The translations under genes and the position numbers were made by a program. DNA of 64,000 nt from assembly GCA_039111635.1 (NCBI GenBank), contig JBCAQO010000010.1:434001-498000 (forward strand), in the 5' to 3' direction. This document shows positions 45,664 to 56,945 of this stretch, in pieces. The notes below the pieces were generated by a model. That model saw nothing but the letters and a program-made list of their open reading frames with translations, did no database searches and was not told the origin of the DNA. The stretch's first letter is position 1. Each line of letters starts with the position of its first letter. The stretch comes from Heterobasidion occidentale (Eukaryota; Basidiomycota; Agaricomycetes; Russulales; Bondarzewiaceae).

Positions 45664-48012
45664 CGTTTGCCCTATTATCGGTATCAACGAGGTTTGGCGT
45701 CATACCTCGTCGCTCTTGAACGTCGCTCACTGATAGTGGTCAGTATCAGAGCAACGATGTCCATAATTTGAATGGGTGTGTGAACGATGCGAATCTGATT
45801 CACGCATTCCTCCGAGAAACCTACCAAGTGCATGATTCCCACATCTTTTATCTCAAGAACGAGGCTGCTATTCGCGAGGCCATCATAGGGACCATCAAAT
45901 CTCACCTCATAAATAACCACTGCATTCGCAGGGGTGACCCTATTCTCATTTACTACGCTGGTCACGGCGGCCGAGTCCCTGCTCCGACAGGGTGGTATTC
46001 TGATGACAATCAAATCGAAAATCTGCCCCATGACGAGCGTATGCCGGTCAATCCTGAAGACCCACAGGGCGCTATAATTTGCGTATACCTGACATGACCT
46101 TTCGAGCGCTCATCAACGAATTAGCTGAAAATAAAGGGACCAACATAGTTCGTCACCCTTTCCTGTTCACTCGTGTGCTCATTGTGACTGAGATCCTTTG
46201 CGTGCAGACCATCATCTTCGATTCCTGTCATTCGGGTGGTATTGCGCGTGACCCTGACGCCGATAGTATTCGGGCGATACGCAATCCAGCGCCAATCCCA
46301 AATAATATTGACGGTGACATCTTAGCGTCGACATTTCGTCCGCCTCAGGGTGGATTCCGCACCGCTATTTCCTCATACGTCCTTCTTGCTGCCTGTCAAC
46401 AAGAGGAATATGCACGAGAAGATGGTGGGCGTCCATGTCATGGTAGATTCACAGCCAGCCTTCAATGGTGGACGTCCATGTCATGGTAGATTCACAGCCA
46501 GCCTTCACAAAGCGCTCACGGAATCTCACGGGCAGAGGATTACATATGCCAAACTGATGGCACGCGTCGTCTCCTCGTGCACTGGCCAGAGACCGCAATA
46601 CGAAGGAGCCTTCAGTCGACTCCTATTCACCTTGAACCAAGAGAACGTCATAGGCTACGAACTAAACATATCGGAAGTTGGGAAGCATACTATCGATGTC
46701 GGGAAAATTCACGGAGTCACCGTGGGTACAGAATTCGCTGTAAAAACCGAAGGCTCGCCTTCGGTTGCTCTGTTGGCTGATACGGTTGGCGCGACTTTGT
46801 CCACCCTGGTCACTTCTCCTGAGACAAGACATCCTAGCTTCCCAAAGGGCACAATTGCAGCGCTCTCGAAATTCGCTTCGGATGACGCAGTGTTAAAAGT
46901 CTTCGTCGATTCCACCAGGCACCCCAAACTCGCTGACGGCTTGAGACAACTTACGAACACCGTCTACTCTTCACCAACGCGGTTCCTCTTATGTGATCAG
47001 CGTCCCACGGCCGACATCGAGATCACGCAGGATTCCAATGGAGAGTTTATCATCGAGAGATTGGACAGTCTCACACAGAAATACAGCAAACCCATCTTTC
47101 AATCAAAGATCAAAGATGATCTCAATGCCTTATCCTCAAAGCTGTCTGTCATTGCCCATTTCAAGTATCATCTGGGACGACAGCATGTAGGTCAAATGCT
47201 CTGCGAAGTTTCAAACCCCACTTCGGACGATCCAATGACAGGTGTAACGCTGGAATTACACCGCTTGGTTGAAGGCGAATACAAGGTGGACTCTCGTAGC
47301 CTACTGGTCAAGAACGTCACTTGTCAAACATACGACAAGGATGCCCAATATGCAATTGGAATACGCAATCATTCCAGCAAAGTCCTGTTTCCGTATGTAT
47401 TCGCGTTCGACCCTTCGGACTATGAAATCCAAGTAAGTTGTTTCAATTCTTATCAATCAGTTGCTAGAATAATTAAATGTCGGGTACAGTTGATCTACCA
47501 TCCAGAATCGCCTACGATGCCGCCTCCCTTGGCTGTCATGGATCAGAATTCCAATACGAAACCATTCATCATTGGTCCTGGATCGCATGGCGGCGGACCC
47601 ATCTATTTCACCTTGCCACTGGGAGAGCAAAGCGCCACAATGTTCCTGAAACTGTCTGTCTCGACAGAGTATGTCGACATGAATGGGATTCAGACAGTCA
47701 AAGAGGAGCTATCGCCGCACGAAGATCGCAAGCTCGCTATCATGACCGAGAAGGCGACGGAGGGTATCAAAATGGGGGGCATGGGTTGCTGCCGTTACAG
47801 TGAACTCACTAGAAGAAAGATTGCCAGACCCCACAGACCCAACGACAGTGGAAGCACCTCTTTCCATCTCTGGCGAGAACCAATATGCCCAGAACGACGG
47901 CCCTGGTTCTTCAGACGCTCCTGAGCCTCCTCGTCAGGGATTGTTTTCACGCCTGTGGAAGCAAGCTCGAATGCTGGTGTGCTATGTGACCTGCAGTATA
48001 GGCTTGTCTTGA
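45664..48012 (+). pseudogene. Caspase-like protein with His-Cys dyad kept, frame disrupted
   Basis: Core exons are about 45664-45691, 45744-46147, 46208-47432 and 47490-48012. Unlike its two paralogues it keeps both residues: YYAGHGG and FDSCHSGG. The rest follows the family (VLLAACQQEEYARED, FVDSTRHPK, FAFDPSDYEIQ, VSTEYVDMNG, AAVTVNSLEER) and has an extended C-terminus to 48012. Frame is lost at about 45674 and 46078-46080 (one base each) and 47771-47779 (one base extra by a G run), and by a 43-bp tandem duplication at 46423-46508. The single-base breaks may be assembly errors. The duplication is not a multiple of three and its copies differ by one base, so it may be a real lesion. An upstream C2-like exon probably exists. 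Confidence 0.65.
46423..46508 (+). repeat. 43-bp tandem duplication inside the caspase-like gene
   Basis: Unit 1 is 46423-46465 and unit 2 is 46466-46508. Both contain cgtccatgtcatggtagatt and encode PCHGRFTASL in different frames. They differ at one internal base (gggcg/ggacg) and at the last base. Confidence 0.85.
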
Positions 48013-48588
48013 TCAGCATCTCTCTCTAACTTCGGAATTGTGAATCGTAAAAAGAGAAAATGACTGTAATGACTACGATTTTTGTACCCGTTTCTGGCAA
48101 CTAAGTCCTAAGCGACGGACCTATTCGGAAACTGTCGCTTAAGTTTGGCTTGCAGCTTAGAAGATGATATTTGAGCTGCGGTTCAGTCGGGAATAGCCTC
48201 GACTGAATTTTGGACATGATTGTTCACGAAACCCTCATGACTGCAGAACTTTGGCACACGCTTGAACATCGTGTTTATGATACAGGCTCTGAGGTGCAGG
48301 CCTGTGGTCCTGTTGACCCAGACCCGGCAAGGAAATCATCAAACTCGTAGAGGTCATTGCATCGCCCACTGACCATGCCGGAAGGCTTCTCCTTCGACGT
48401 GCATGGTTTCCTTGCACCACGTTCATGTTCATGAGGATGCCTGCCGTAACACGACGTGTATGCAGGCAATTCACTGTGCTTATCGATCGATCATAGCAAT
48501 GCATAACATAGTGCGCAAAGTCCGCTGACGGACATACGACACAACATACAAACAAACAAACACTGCGGAGAAGCAAGAGAGGGCGTGG
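48013..48588. other. Spacer between convergent genes
   Basis: About 575 bases between the caspase-like gene and the ZUO1 stop. Short minus-strand frames exist, but none matches the expected C-terminal part of Zuotin. Confidence 0.45.
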
Positions 48589-50056
48589 TCATGACTCTGC
48601 ACCATTCTCCCGCGCTGCTCGTCGAGCCTTCTTCGCAGCGTTGGCAGCCGCTGCCTTGGCCTTCTTCGCCTCTGCCTTTGCAGTCTATGTGTACGCATAT
48701 CGTCAGCCTCGATGTTCCGCAAACCCGTATCAGGCAAAGAAGACGCACCTGCTCTTCCTCCGCCTTCTTCTTCGCCTCTTCCTCCGCGCGACGCTTCTCC
48801 TCCTCTTGCTGCGCCTTGGAGATGGGCGTGTTTGCGCCGCTGCCCTTGATCTTGCGCTTCGCTTCGCGTGCCTCTTTCTCCTCCTGCTTGATGCGCTTGA
48901 TGCGCGGGTCGACGCTCAGCGCGAGGTCGACGATGCTCCGCAGCCGTGCAGTATCCTCCTTCTTGCGGCGCGCACGCTCAGACTTGTTCTTCTTTTCCGT
49001 GAACCGCTTGTCATCTCGGCTACGCAAGCCCTGTCAGCATCCAAATGAAATGACCAAATCATAAAATAATATACGCACTTATCGCTGCCCTCGTTAACCT
49101 CCTTATCCAGATACTCGAAGCTCTCCAGCTGTCGAAGTTATACCAGAAGTCATAGAAGCCCTCGACCTGCTCCTTCGAGTCTGCGTACTGGCCCAGAAGA
49201 GGCACAGGCTCTTTCCGGCTGAAGCGCGCCTCGCGCTCGAACACAGGCGCGAAGTGCTTGAAAAATGCAGCGTTGGGGTCCTTTGAGTTCTTGATTTCTG
49301 ACGCCGTCGGGACGTCGTCGAAGACGCGCTGGAACTCGGGGTCGACCGAGTCGAACTGGCGGCGCTTCTCCTTGTTCGTGAGCACGTCCATGGCCTTCGA
49401 GATACATTTGAAGAACGCGTCGTCATTCGCGTCTCCGGCCAGGCCTGCTTTTTTATCCGGGTGATGCTTGAGCACCTTTTTCCGATCTGTGATCGCGCTG
49501 AGTAACGCCATAGTAGAGAAAGAGAGTATGATACACACGTGCGATTTTTATTTGCGCATCAGTCGCACGGTATCGAAGATGGGAAAGACCCAGGACGGCG
49601 TAGTGGTCTTGGTTCTGGAGAGGAAGAATGTTCGCCTGATCGGGTTCCCAGAATGATGTCAAGTCCATACCTTCCATTCTTTTGGATCTAGAGTGAGCAG
49701 TTCTAAAGTTTCCTCCTCATCTCCAACGCCGAGATCGTCTTCTCCGTTGATGCCATTGCCGTTCAGCGCCTCAAATCGCTTCCGCTCTTCCTCTACATGC
49801 TTGTCGTGCTCCTCAAACGAGAGATTATGCACGGCTCTACGCACATGCGCCAGGTATGCGGGCCCAGCTGGTATCAGCCTGCGCTCAACCAACGCTAGGA
49901 TCAGAATGAGCAAGAAAAAAAGACAAAGGTAAGCTGATGATCGTAGGGCAGTGCGCAGGCGGGCGTACGCGAGATAGACTTCCCCGAGGCCGCTGGTGGG
50001 CTCCAATTTTGCGAGAGAGGAGGGGGGACGACAGACAGAGTGACGATGTCTGCCAT
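48589..50056 (-). CDS. ZUO1: Zuotin, ribosome-associated J-domain chaperone, one apparent frameshift
   Basis: Exons are 50056-49969, 49894-49671, 49614-49539, 49486-49079, 49019-48749 and 48684-48589; about 387 aa. It begins MADIVTLSVVPPPLSQNW, then PAYLAHVRRAVHNLSFEEHD. The J-domain is QDHYAVLGLSHLRYRATD through HRKKVLKHHPDKKAG with the HPD motif, then FFKCISKAMDVLTN and RRQFDSVDP. The Zuotin homology part reads FFKHFAPVFEREARFS, GFYDFWYNFDSWR, FTEKKNKSERARRKKE and a Lys/Glu/Ala-rich charged helix that contacts the ribosome. With Ssz1 it forms the ribosome-associated complex stimulating Ssb Hsp70 on nascent chains. One base is missing near 49121 between DSWR and SFEYLDKE. It stops at AARENGAES, short of the usual C-terminal bundle. 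Confidence 0.92.
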
Positions 50057-50532
50057 GATGGAAGGATAAGCGGGTATGTACAACGTTGCAGCCAACTCGC
50101 GTGCGTCCTCGTTCTTTCAGAAATTTCAGCCCGTGGGAACGTAAATCTCTTCGGGACAGCTGACGTAGATTCCCGTGCCGGTCACGTGGCATAACGCGCA
50201 GTTGGCCATGGTTCGCGCCACCTCCCCTTTGTCCTCCTCAGCTCTTGACCACGAATACTTTGCTACAGGGGCCAATCGTCTTTTCTGACGCGCGTTATCA
50301 ATGGAGTCATCATATTTTCCATTCACAGTAGGCAGCGATGGTGTCATTGACTTAACAACTCCCGAAAAAGATATATCGAGGAAACAAGACTCTACCGCGC
50401 CTATGTTGTGAGCGCATCTTGCAATGTCATTGCGGAACACTGGACGCTGAAACTCATCCAAGAGCCCGTACATTCTTGAGCAGAGACGACTCAAGAAATA
50501 ATGATAGGGAGTCTACCAAGGAAAAAGCCACA
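50057..50532. other. Divergent promoter of ZUO1 and the exonuclease gene
   Basis: 476 bases between two start codons pointing apart. An in-frame extension of the exonuclease frame exists up to about 50419 but has no ATG. Confidence 0.5.
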
Positions 50533-52152
50533 ATGCAGGAAGACGGCCCCTCGCGAGACGTAGCTTCTGATACTCGCATAGGATATTCGAAGAGCAGGAA
50601 GAACCCGTCTGTGCAAGAATCCGAGTCAACTGCATCCAGAGAGAGCAGTAAATCGTCGATACGTGGACAGAACAATAACTCCAAGCCTACAACGCCACTG
50701 TACACATACAAGGATTTCTTCCCGCAGCCCAAGGTTATGTACGTCCGCTCCGAGACGATGGCAGACGAACTTGCGCAGTCGTTGAACGGGTGAGGTCAAT
50801 ATGCCTGTGACACCTCACTACGTGTCTGATTTCTGTGACCAGAGCTGTGGGCTTTGACATGGAGTGGTGCTGTACCAGCAAGCGAGGCCGTGGCAGTACT
50901 CGGCCAACGGCCTTGGTGCAAATATGCGACTCCACCATGATTCTCTTGATTCAATTGAGCGCAATGAAGAGTAAGGCACACCTGCATCGATATTGCTCAA
51001 GGGTCTGACAGACCCATCGTCAATCGTAGAGGTCCCAGAGAAGGTCAAGGTACGTTGCGTATTTTCAAACCTCTGGAACTTTGTGTGAGCCGCGGCGCAA
51101 CAGGAACTCATCGAGTCCCCTGCGATTCCCAAAATGGGCGTCAATATTCGCGGTACGGCGTCGTCGCGTGCATCACCTCCCTACTCATATCTCCCATAGG
51201 CGATGGCGTAAAGTTATATCGTGATTATGGTGTCGTCGCCGCGAACCTCGTTGAACTGAGCACCCTAGCCTGCCAGGCCGATCAGCGCTTCCTCGATGCG
51301 TTCAAGCGGCCCATGGTCAGCCTCGCCAAATGCGTAGCCTTTTACCAGCACCGCGCGCTCGATAAGGGCCCGGTGCGAACAAGCAACTGGGAGGCTGAGC
51401 TGTCGCGCCAGCAGATCGAATGTACGCCGCTCCGTTTTCTATTTGTTGTTTCAAGCCTCTTTGTTTCGGATTGACTTGACAGGGCCGCGCCTAGATGCTG
51501 CCAACGATGCCCACTGCGCCCTGATTATGTACAAGAAGATTTTGTCCATCGCGCGCGCTTCCAAGCGGCCGCTCACGCCTTCCGAGTACACAACGAACTT
51601 GGCCGAAGAGCTCGCCAGTCCCCAATCAGCGCCACCAACTACAGCACTCAAGAGGCTTGCGTTAGATTCCACGCCCGCACCACCCATAAACAGAGTGTCA
51701 TCTTCCCGCTCGACCGACAGTCGAGGCTTCTCAGCCAGTGTTCCAAAATCACGCCCCGCAGCGTCTCGCGCCACACCTCGCCCCCAGCACCTCAAAGCCT
51801 ACAACATCTGGCGAGCAGGTAACCCTCTGCACAGCATCTGCGCAGGCCTCCGAACCGCCGACTACCCGCTCAAGGAGAGCACGGCCATGTACGTGCCTCC
51901 CTTATCAATGCATCCTCGCGCTATCTTCCTTTATCTGTGTGCTTTCCAATTCGCCCGCTTTGATTTGTGAGAGGCTGACTCCGGCGCGGCGCATCATGAC
52001 GCAGATCGTATGTCGTGCGCGCCCTCGAAGCGGACGCGGCGCTGCCGTTTTCGATGCAGGCGCTGAAACAGCTGGTGCATATGGAGGCGGGGTCCTGGGC
52101 GCGGCATCGCCAGGCGATTCAGGGATGGGAGCGGGAAGGCAGGGGTATATGA
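50533..52152 (+). CDS. Werner-like 3'-5' exonuclease (DEDD family)
   Basis: Exons are 50533-50789, 50843-50970, 51030-51049 (20 nt), 51104-51152, 51200-51421, 51483-51888 and 52005-52152. They sum to 1230 nt, giving 409 aa. The Ser-rich N-terminus is followed by TPLYTYKDFFPQPKVMYVRS. Motif I is GFDMEW (D-x-E). IPKMGVNIRGDGVKLYRDYG carries the motif II Asp, then CVAFYQHRALDKGPVRTSNW. Motif III reads LDAANDAHCALIMYKK. The known enzymes have Tyr-x3-Asp in motif III; here the Tyr position is Asp. The C-terminal tail HLKAYNIWRAGN, YVVRALEADAALPFSM and GSWARHRQAI is typical of the fungal branch. It probably acts in DNA or RNA end processing in the nucleus. Start chosen at the first in-frame ATG. 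Confidence 0.85.
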
Positions 52153-52414
52153 CGTTGGATGGTCGCTGCTTTGGGAGGTGCTCGACCCAATTGTGTATTT
52201 CTAAGTAACGTGTATGGGTGTAGACGGCTGTTGGGTGGACGAGGATTTCTGGATACATAGATACAACATGGTTGTCCGAGGGTACAGTGCGGCAGCAGAC
52301 ATGACACAAGGGAATATGGATGCAAGGCGGAAATCTAGTTACGTATGGGGAAAGATAAAAAAAGGGAGTTCTATGTCTAGCATAGAGTTCATGGTGGGGT
52401 CAGAGGGAAAATAT

Positions 52415-53886
52415 CTATGAGACGAATGAGGCCCCGAAGGATGAAGATAGAGATAAAGAATGACGCACGGGATCTCCAGGAGGCCCCTTCCTCCATAGGG
52501 TTTGAGGAAGACTCCTTGCCTTGACTGCTTCTCGATATGTCTGGCACTCGGTGTGCAGAACATGGTCGTGTCTATATCAAGTCAGACGTTTGATAGTTAG
52601 AAAACCGAAAAGCGGAACATCGCTTACCTAGGAGCATCTACAGGTTGTCTATGTTTCGCGCGATCCAGCACGCGCTGCATGACAGTCCGGCCTGACCTGA
52701 CGCCCTTCAGTGCACTCCAGACAGCCAGAAGCAGAAGCTCGTCCGTGAGCAGGTATACGTGCTTCAAGAGCGGCGAGCGGACGAGGCAATAGCGCATCTT
52801 CGGGCTCGGAGACTCGTCGTCGTCCAGATGGTACGCGAGCTGCCAGTTCGTGCTCGCGAACGGGGCAGCCTTCGCTTCTGCGCGGACATGGGGCGGCAGG
52901 GCGGGGTGAAGCGGGATGACCCAGCTCGTGTGATCGTCCGCCCATCGCGAGCCCGGGAGGAAAGACGGTTCACGCGCGACGATGGACGGGGTCTCGGCGT
53001 CGGCGCCAGACGCGAATGGAAACAGCGGCTCCTCAGCCTCGGGGCGCTCGCACACGAGGTGCCACCCACGCTCGGCGTACTTCTCGAGGGCGCTATCCGA
53101 CGCCGGGCCCTCTGTAGGGCATACAAGCGCAAGGCGGGACTCGAACGTCGCGTGAGGATACAGCGAATACGCGGCATCATGGCTGATGGCGTTCATCACG
53201 CATGCTGAAACCCAAACCTGAGCATCAGAATTCGAGGAAGACAATGCCGACACGCACTGGAGTGGAAGTTGATGATGACCTCGGCCGGGCTGCGTGCGGC
53301 CACTGTCACCTGAACCTTGAGCGGCTGGGCGCCGTCCTCTGCGTCCCAGTCGTCTTCTGTGATCTTATGGAATGTATATACACCTAGAACACCCCTCATG
53401 CGATAGACTCCGAGGATGTGTGTGTCCAGACCAGCATCGTATCCTTGTAGCTGCCGAAGCGCATCAGGAAGACTGCCCGGCTGCGTGTCGTCAGGTGTAA
53501 ACCGGTATCCGTCGCTAAGCAGCCAATTCGCTACCTCGCGCATAGATTGCAGAGGTGAAGATGTCGAGGTCAGACTCAGGATAGCATGTGCGATCGAAGA
53601 ATTGGAGAGCACTAGAGCCCGAGATGAGGGTCGCCGTGCGTGCCTGCAGAGTCCTAAACGCTTGGGGGTCCCGGAAATATAGCGAGAGGTGACGATCGAT
53701 GTTGTACGCTCTCCGATAGTATGAGCGAGCGGCGAGCAGCGCTGCCTTGCATGTCCAAGAAAAGCGAGTGACGGTCGCTGGTGTGGAATGCGCGAAGATG
53801 AGGTCGTGTATAGTTGGGTTCAAGACAATGCACCTCAGAAACACATCGTTCAACTCCATGGGTAAAGAAGTATTAGCCGTGTACAT
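52415..53886 (-). CDS. F-box-like protein with nucleotidyltransferase-like motif, copy 1
   Basis: Exons are 53886-53258, 53204-52628 and, tentatively, 52571-52415. The N-terminal helices ELNDVFLRCIVLNPTIHDLIF and VTRFSWTCKAALLAARSYYRR resemble an F-box. Then comes TLISGSSALQFFDRTCYPES followed by DLDIF, the Gly-Ser and Asp-x-Asp signature of the nucleotidyltransferase fold. Further conserved parts with copy 2 are ILGVYRMRGVLGVYTFHKI, VMNAISHDAAYSLYPHATFESR, LEKYAERGWHLV and LTDELLLLAVWSALKGVRSG. One extra base near 53535-53545 breaks frame between DIFTSA and MREVANWLL. The family is seen in many Agaricomycetes; its substrate is unknown to me. Confidence 0.65.
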
Positions 53887-55682
53887 GATGCGCAGCGCAG
53901 GGGAGGGCGTTCTCAACAGCTATAAATGTTATCGTTCTGCTGATCAAATGGAGAGAAGCTTTCCGAGAGTCGTCTCTCGAACGCTGTCTCGAACGTCTGC
54001 CAAACGGAGTCAGCCATGCTCGCTCGACAAATACCAGGAAAAGGGTTGGTTCTGTGCAGCGAAGTGGAGATGCGACGGCTCACCTGATGGAGATCCTCTC
54101 GGCAACGTCGTCAGCTCTTGTCACCTGGGCTGCAGATAAGCAGCGAAAGACCAGAGTCGCTCAAATAGCAGCAACACAGAGGTATCTGCTGCAAGCAAAG
54201 GGTTGGAAAAGCATGGGTTAATACACATAGCTTTCTTATAAGTGGTATTCTGATCTGAGCGCGCGAGAGGTACGGATCCGAGAGACGCGGTTGCTCGGAG
54301 ATGACGTGCGCCTCCGGTTGTCATCTCACGTGCGCCGAGCACTGAACTCCAGACTCTTGGATTCCAAGTCAACCGAGAGCTTCATATGTGGAGAAGTACT
54401 AGACGTTGAGTATGTGTGCCTCTAGAATTTACCGCGTATTTGAAGGAAGAGTAGTGGAAGAAGTGGTTCGCGACAGGAGCAGAAGCTCGCTGCACAGGAG
54501 CGTTTTCCGGCCTTACGTTACTAGATCAGGCTTCCTGATAGTCTACCTCCGAGGCTATCCTCATGAGGAGGTCCTTGCAAGGACTCATTTAGATGAGTTC
54601 ACGTATCTCGCCTTCTATTTCCCAAAGCTAAATGACGCATCAATGAATCTTCCACGTTTTGACAGTCCACGCGCTTTTTTCAGACGGGCTTCGTGGGCGC
54701 CAACGCAATCACGGATTCCAGGTCAGTTTGCGCATCGAAATCCGATGAAATTGGGAATGTGTTTGCCAATGGCACAGTTATCCATATAGCAATCAACGTG
54801 CTGGTGTATGAACAGCCCGCTTGGTCTTTTATTTGTTTTACTTGCCCAACCCGGAAGGCGATTGACTGCTTTCAGATCAACAAACTTCAGCGATCGTGTG
54901 ATGAAGTTTGACGATGCCCATCAACGCATCTACATCAAGCCGTAAGCACGATCGCCTTCATCAGATGTTTCAAATCGGATGTATTTATACTCACAATTAT
55001 TACAAGCGCCAAGGGAAACGAAACAAACGCAGACGGCGCTTCCCCTATGAAATCTATATAAACAGACGCACCCTTGAGCATGATCCCTGCGACCAGCTTC
55101 AGCAATAGACAAAAGCGAAGTTTGACTGAGCTCTAATGCATATTGATGATGCAGGTAGGGCCTCGCTCTTTTGTTTCAGTGGCTGATGGAACGAAGAAAT
55201 ACACTGAGGGTTCAAACGTTCAAGCAGCCCTCCACGGCATCTGGAAAACTGTATTTTGGTATATTCGCCCACCTCATCGATGAACAACGTGATCGTGTCC
55301 AAGAATTTACGGAGAGCAGTTCACCTGATCGTGTAATTGCAAAGTATATGTAGGCACCAGGTGTTGGACAACGCGGCCGCCTGCTTCAACTCACACAACG
55401 TCGTAGACGACGATCGTCTACATCTGTAAGCTCATTAATTGATACAGAATTGTCCTATATGTCGATGATCTTTATGTAGGGGGTGAGCAAATACTATACC
55501 GAATCATGAAGAATCACTTACTTCAGTCCACCTTTGCGACCGCGCAGACAGGAAAGGTGGAAGCTCCGTGTGCTGGAGGGTATCCCGATAGCTGTCACAT
55601 ATACTTCCCAATATGCGATCATGGCTCCATGAAGTGTTAAATCAATACATGGCGTCGCCAAGTATCGGGGAAAAGAACTCAC
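53887..55682. other. Spacer with decayed coding-like sequence
   Basis: The plus strand between about 54406 and 55360 has consecutive protein-like pieces (VEEVVRDRSRSSLHRSVFR, GYPHEEVLARTHLDEFTYLAF, GNVFANGTVIHIAINVLVYE, MKFDDAHQRIYIK, VADGTKKYTEGSNVQAALHG) separated by stops and frame changes. This looks like a degenerate gene that I do not recognise. Nothing else was found. Confidence 0.35.
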
Positions 55683-56945
55683 GAAGACTTATACACGCCT
55701 CTAGAATCTTCAATCTTCAAGACGTCGCGGATGGTCTTGTTGACGTCTTCAGTCCCAGTTCGCACGCCTTGGAAAGCACCGCGCAGCAGCATCACCAAGA
55801 GTGCATCCGTTACAACATATGTAGCGTCCAGCAACGGGGATCGAAGTAAAGTGCAATAGATGTAAGGCTCGCTCCAGCTCCAAAGCAACTGCCAGTTCGT
55901 GTACGTGACTGAGTCCGGCGGCAACTCCGTGCGCATGTTCAATGGCGCAGTAGGCACTTCAACGCCTTCCATGTCCAAGTCAACGACCCAGGAGAGGCCG
56001 TCGTCGATCCAACGCGAGGTAGATCGGAGGGCGGGGTCGAAACCGGGCTCGCGGGATCTGTACCGCTGAATCTGCCAGCCACGCCTGGCATACTTGTCCA
56101 ATGCTTGGTTCAAAATAACGATCGGGCCATCGGAGCGACAGAGAAGCGCACAGCGGTCTTCAAATGTGGCGCGTGGATAGAGGGCGTACGCTTTTTCGTG
56201 AGTGATCAGGTTCATGACACAGGCTTCGGTTCAAATAGAACTTTCGTCAGGCGATCTCTAAAAGGAGGAGACGTCACTCACTGCAGTGAAAATCGAATAT
56301 GCAAGCTATGGGACTATTCAGCGACGCGATGATTTGCACTTTGAGAAAATCTGGCGATCCGGGACCGACGGCCTTCACAAAGTTGAAGATGGCTGCAACT
56401 CCAGGCATGCGATACACCATCCCCATGTTAACCTTCGATGTCGACAGACTGTCGCGCTCGTGGGATTCTACCATTTTCAACAACTCTGTGAAGAAATCCG
56501 CATCCTGAACTGTGTTTGGCGAGAACACATATCCAGCGTCCATGAGCCACTTCCCTAGCTTGCGAGAGTGTCTCATAGGTACATATAAGTCAAGGTCGGA
56601 GTCGGGATAGAACCATCGTCCAAGAAACTGGACCGCGGTGGAACCCGAGATCAAAGTACCGGTGCTCGCTTGGATCGAACGGAACGCGACAGGGTCGTCA
56701 AAATAGCGGGACAGAAGACGATTGATGTTCAGCGCACGGCGTATGTAAGAACGGACAGCAATAGTTGCGGCTTTGCAGGTCCTTGAGAGCCGAAGCAGGA
56801 CAGCGGGGGAACAGTCGTCGAAAATGAGATCGTAGATGGTTGGGCTGGCGATAATGGCCTCCGAAAGTTCGCGAGGAAAGTCATCTTCCAGGCCGATCCG
56901 CAAGATGTTCAAGTCGTCCATGATAAAAGAATTGTTCAACGTCAA
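55683..56945 (-). CDS. F-box-like protein with nucleotidyltransferase-like motif, copy 2
   Basis: Exons are 56945-56282 and 56223-55683, followed by a GTGAGT donor, so a further 3' exon is likely below 55683. It has ELSEAIIASPTIYDLIFDD, VLLRLSRTCKAATIAVRSY, ALNINRLLSRYFDDPVAF, then TLISGSTAVQFLGRWFYPDS with DLDLYV, matching the Gly-Ser / Asp-x-Asp motif of copy 1. It continues LGKWLMDAGYVFSP, GMVYRMPGVAAIFNFVKAV, CVMNLITHEKAYALYPRATF, LDKYARRGWQIQRY, TNWQLLWSWSEPYIY and VTDALLVMLLRGAFQGVRTG. No frame defect was seen in the two main exons. The intron position is the same as in copy 1. An enzymatic role is possible but unproven. Confidence 0.65.

Noticed and set aside
52759..53208. Plus-strand 149-codon frame
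   Set aside because: Antisense to the GC-rich second exon of F-box-like copy 1.
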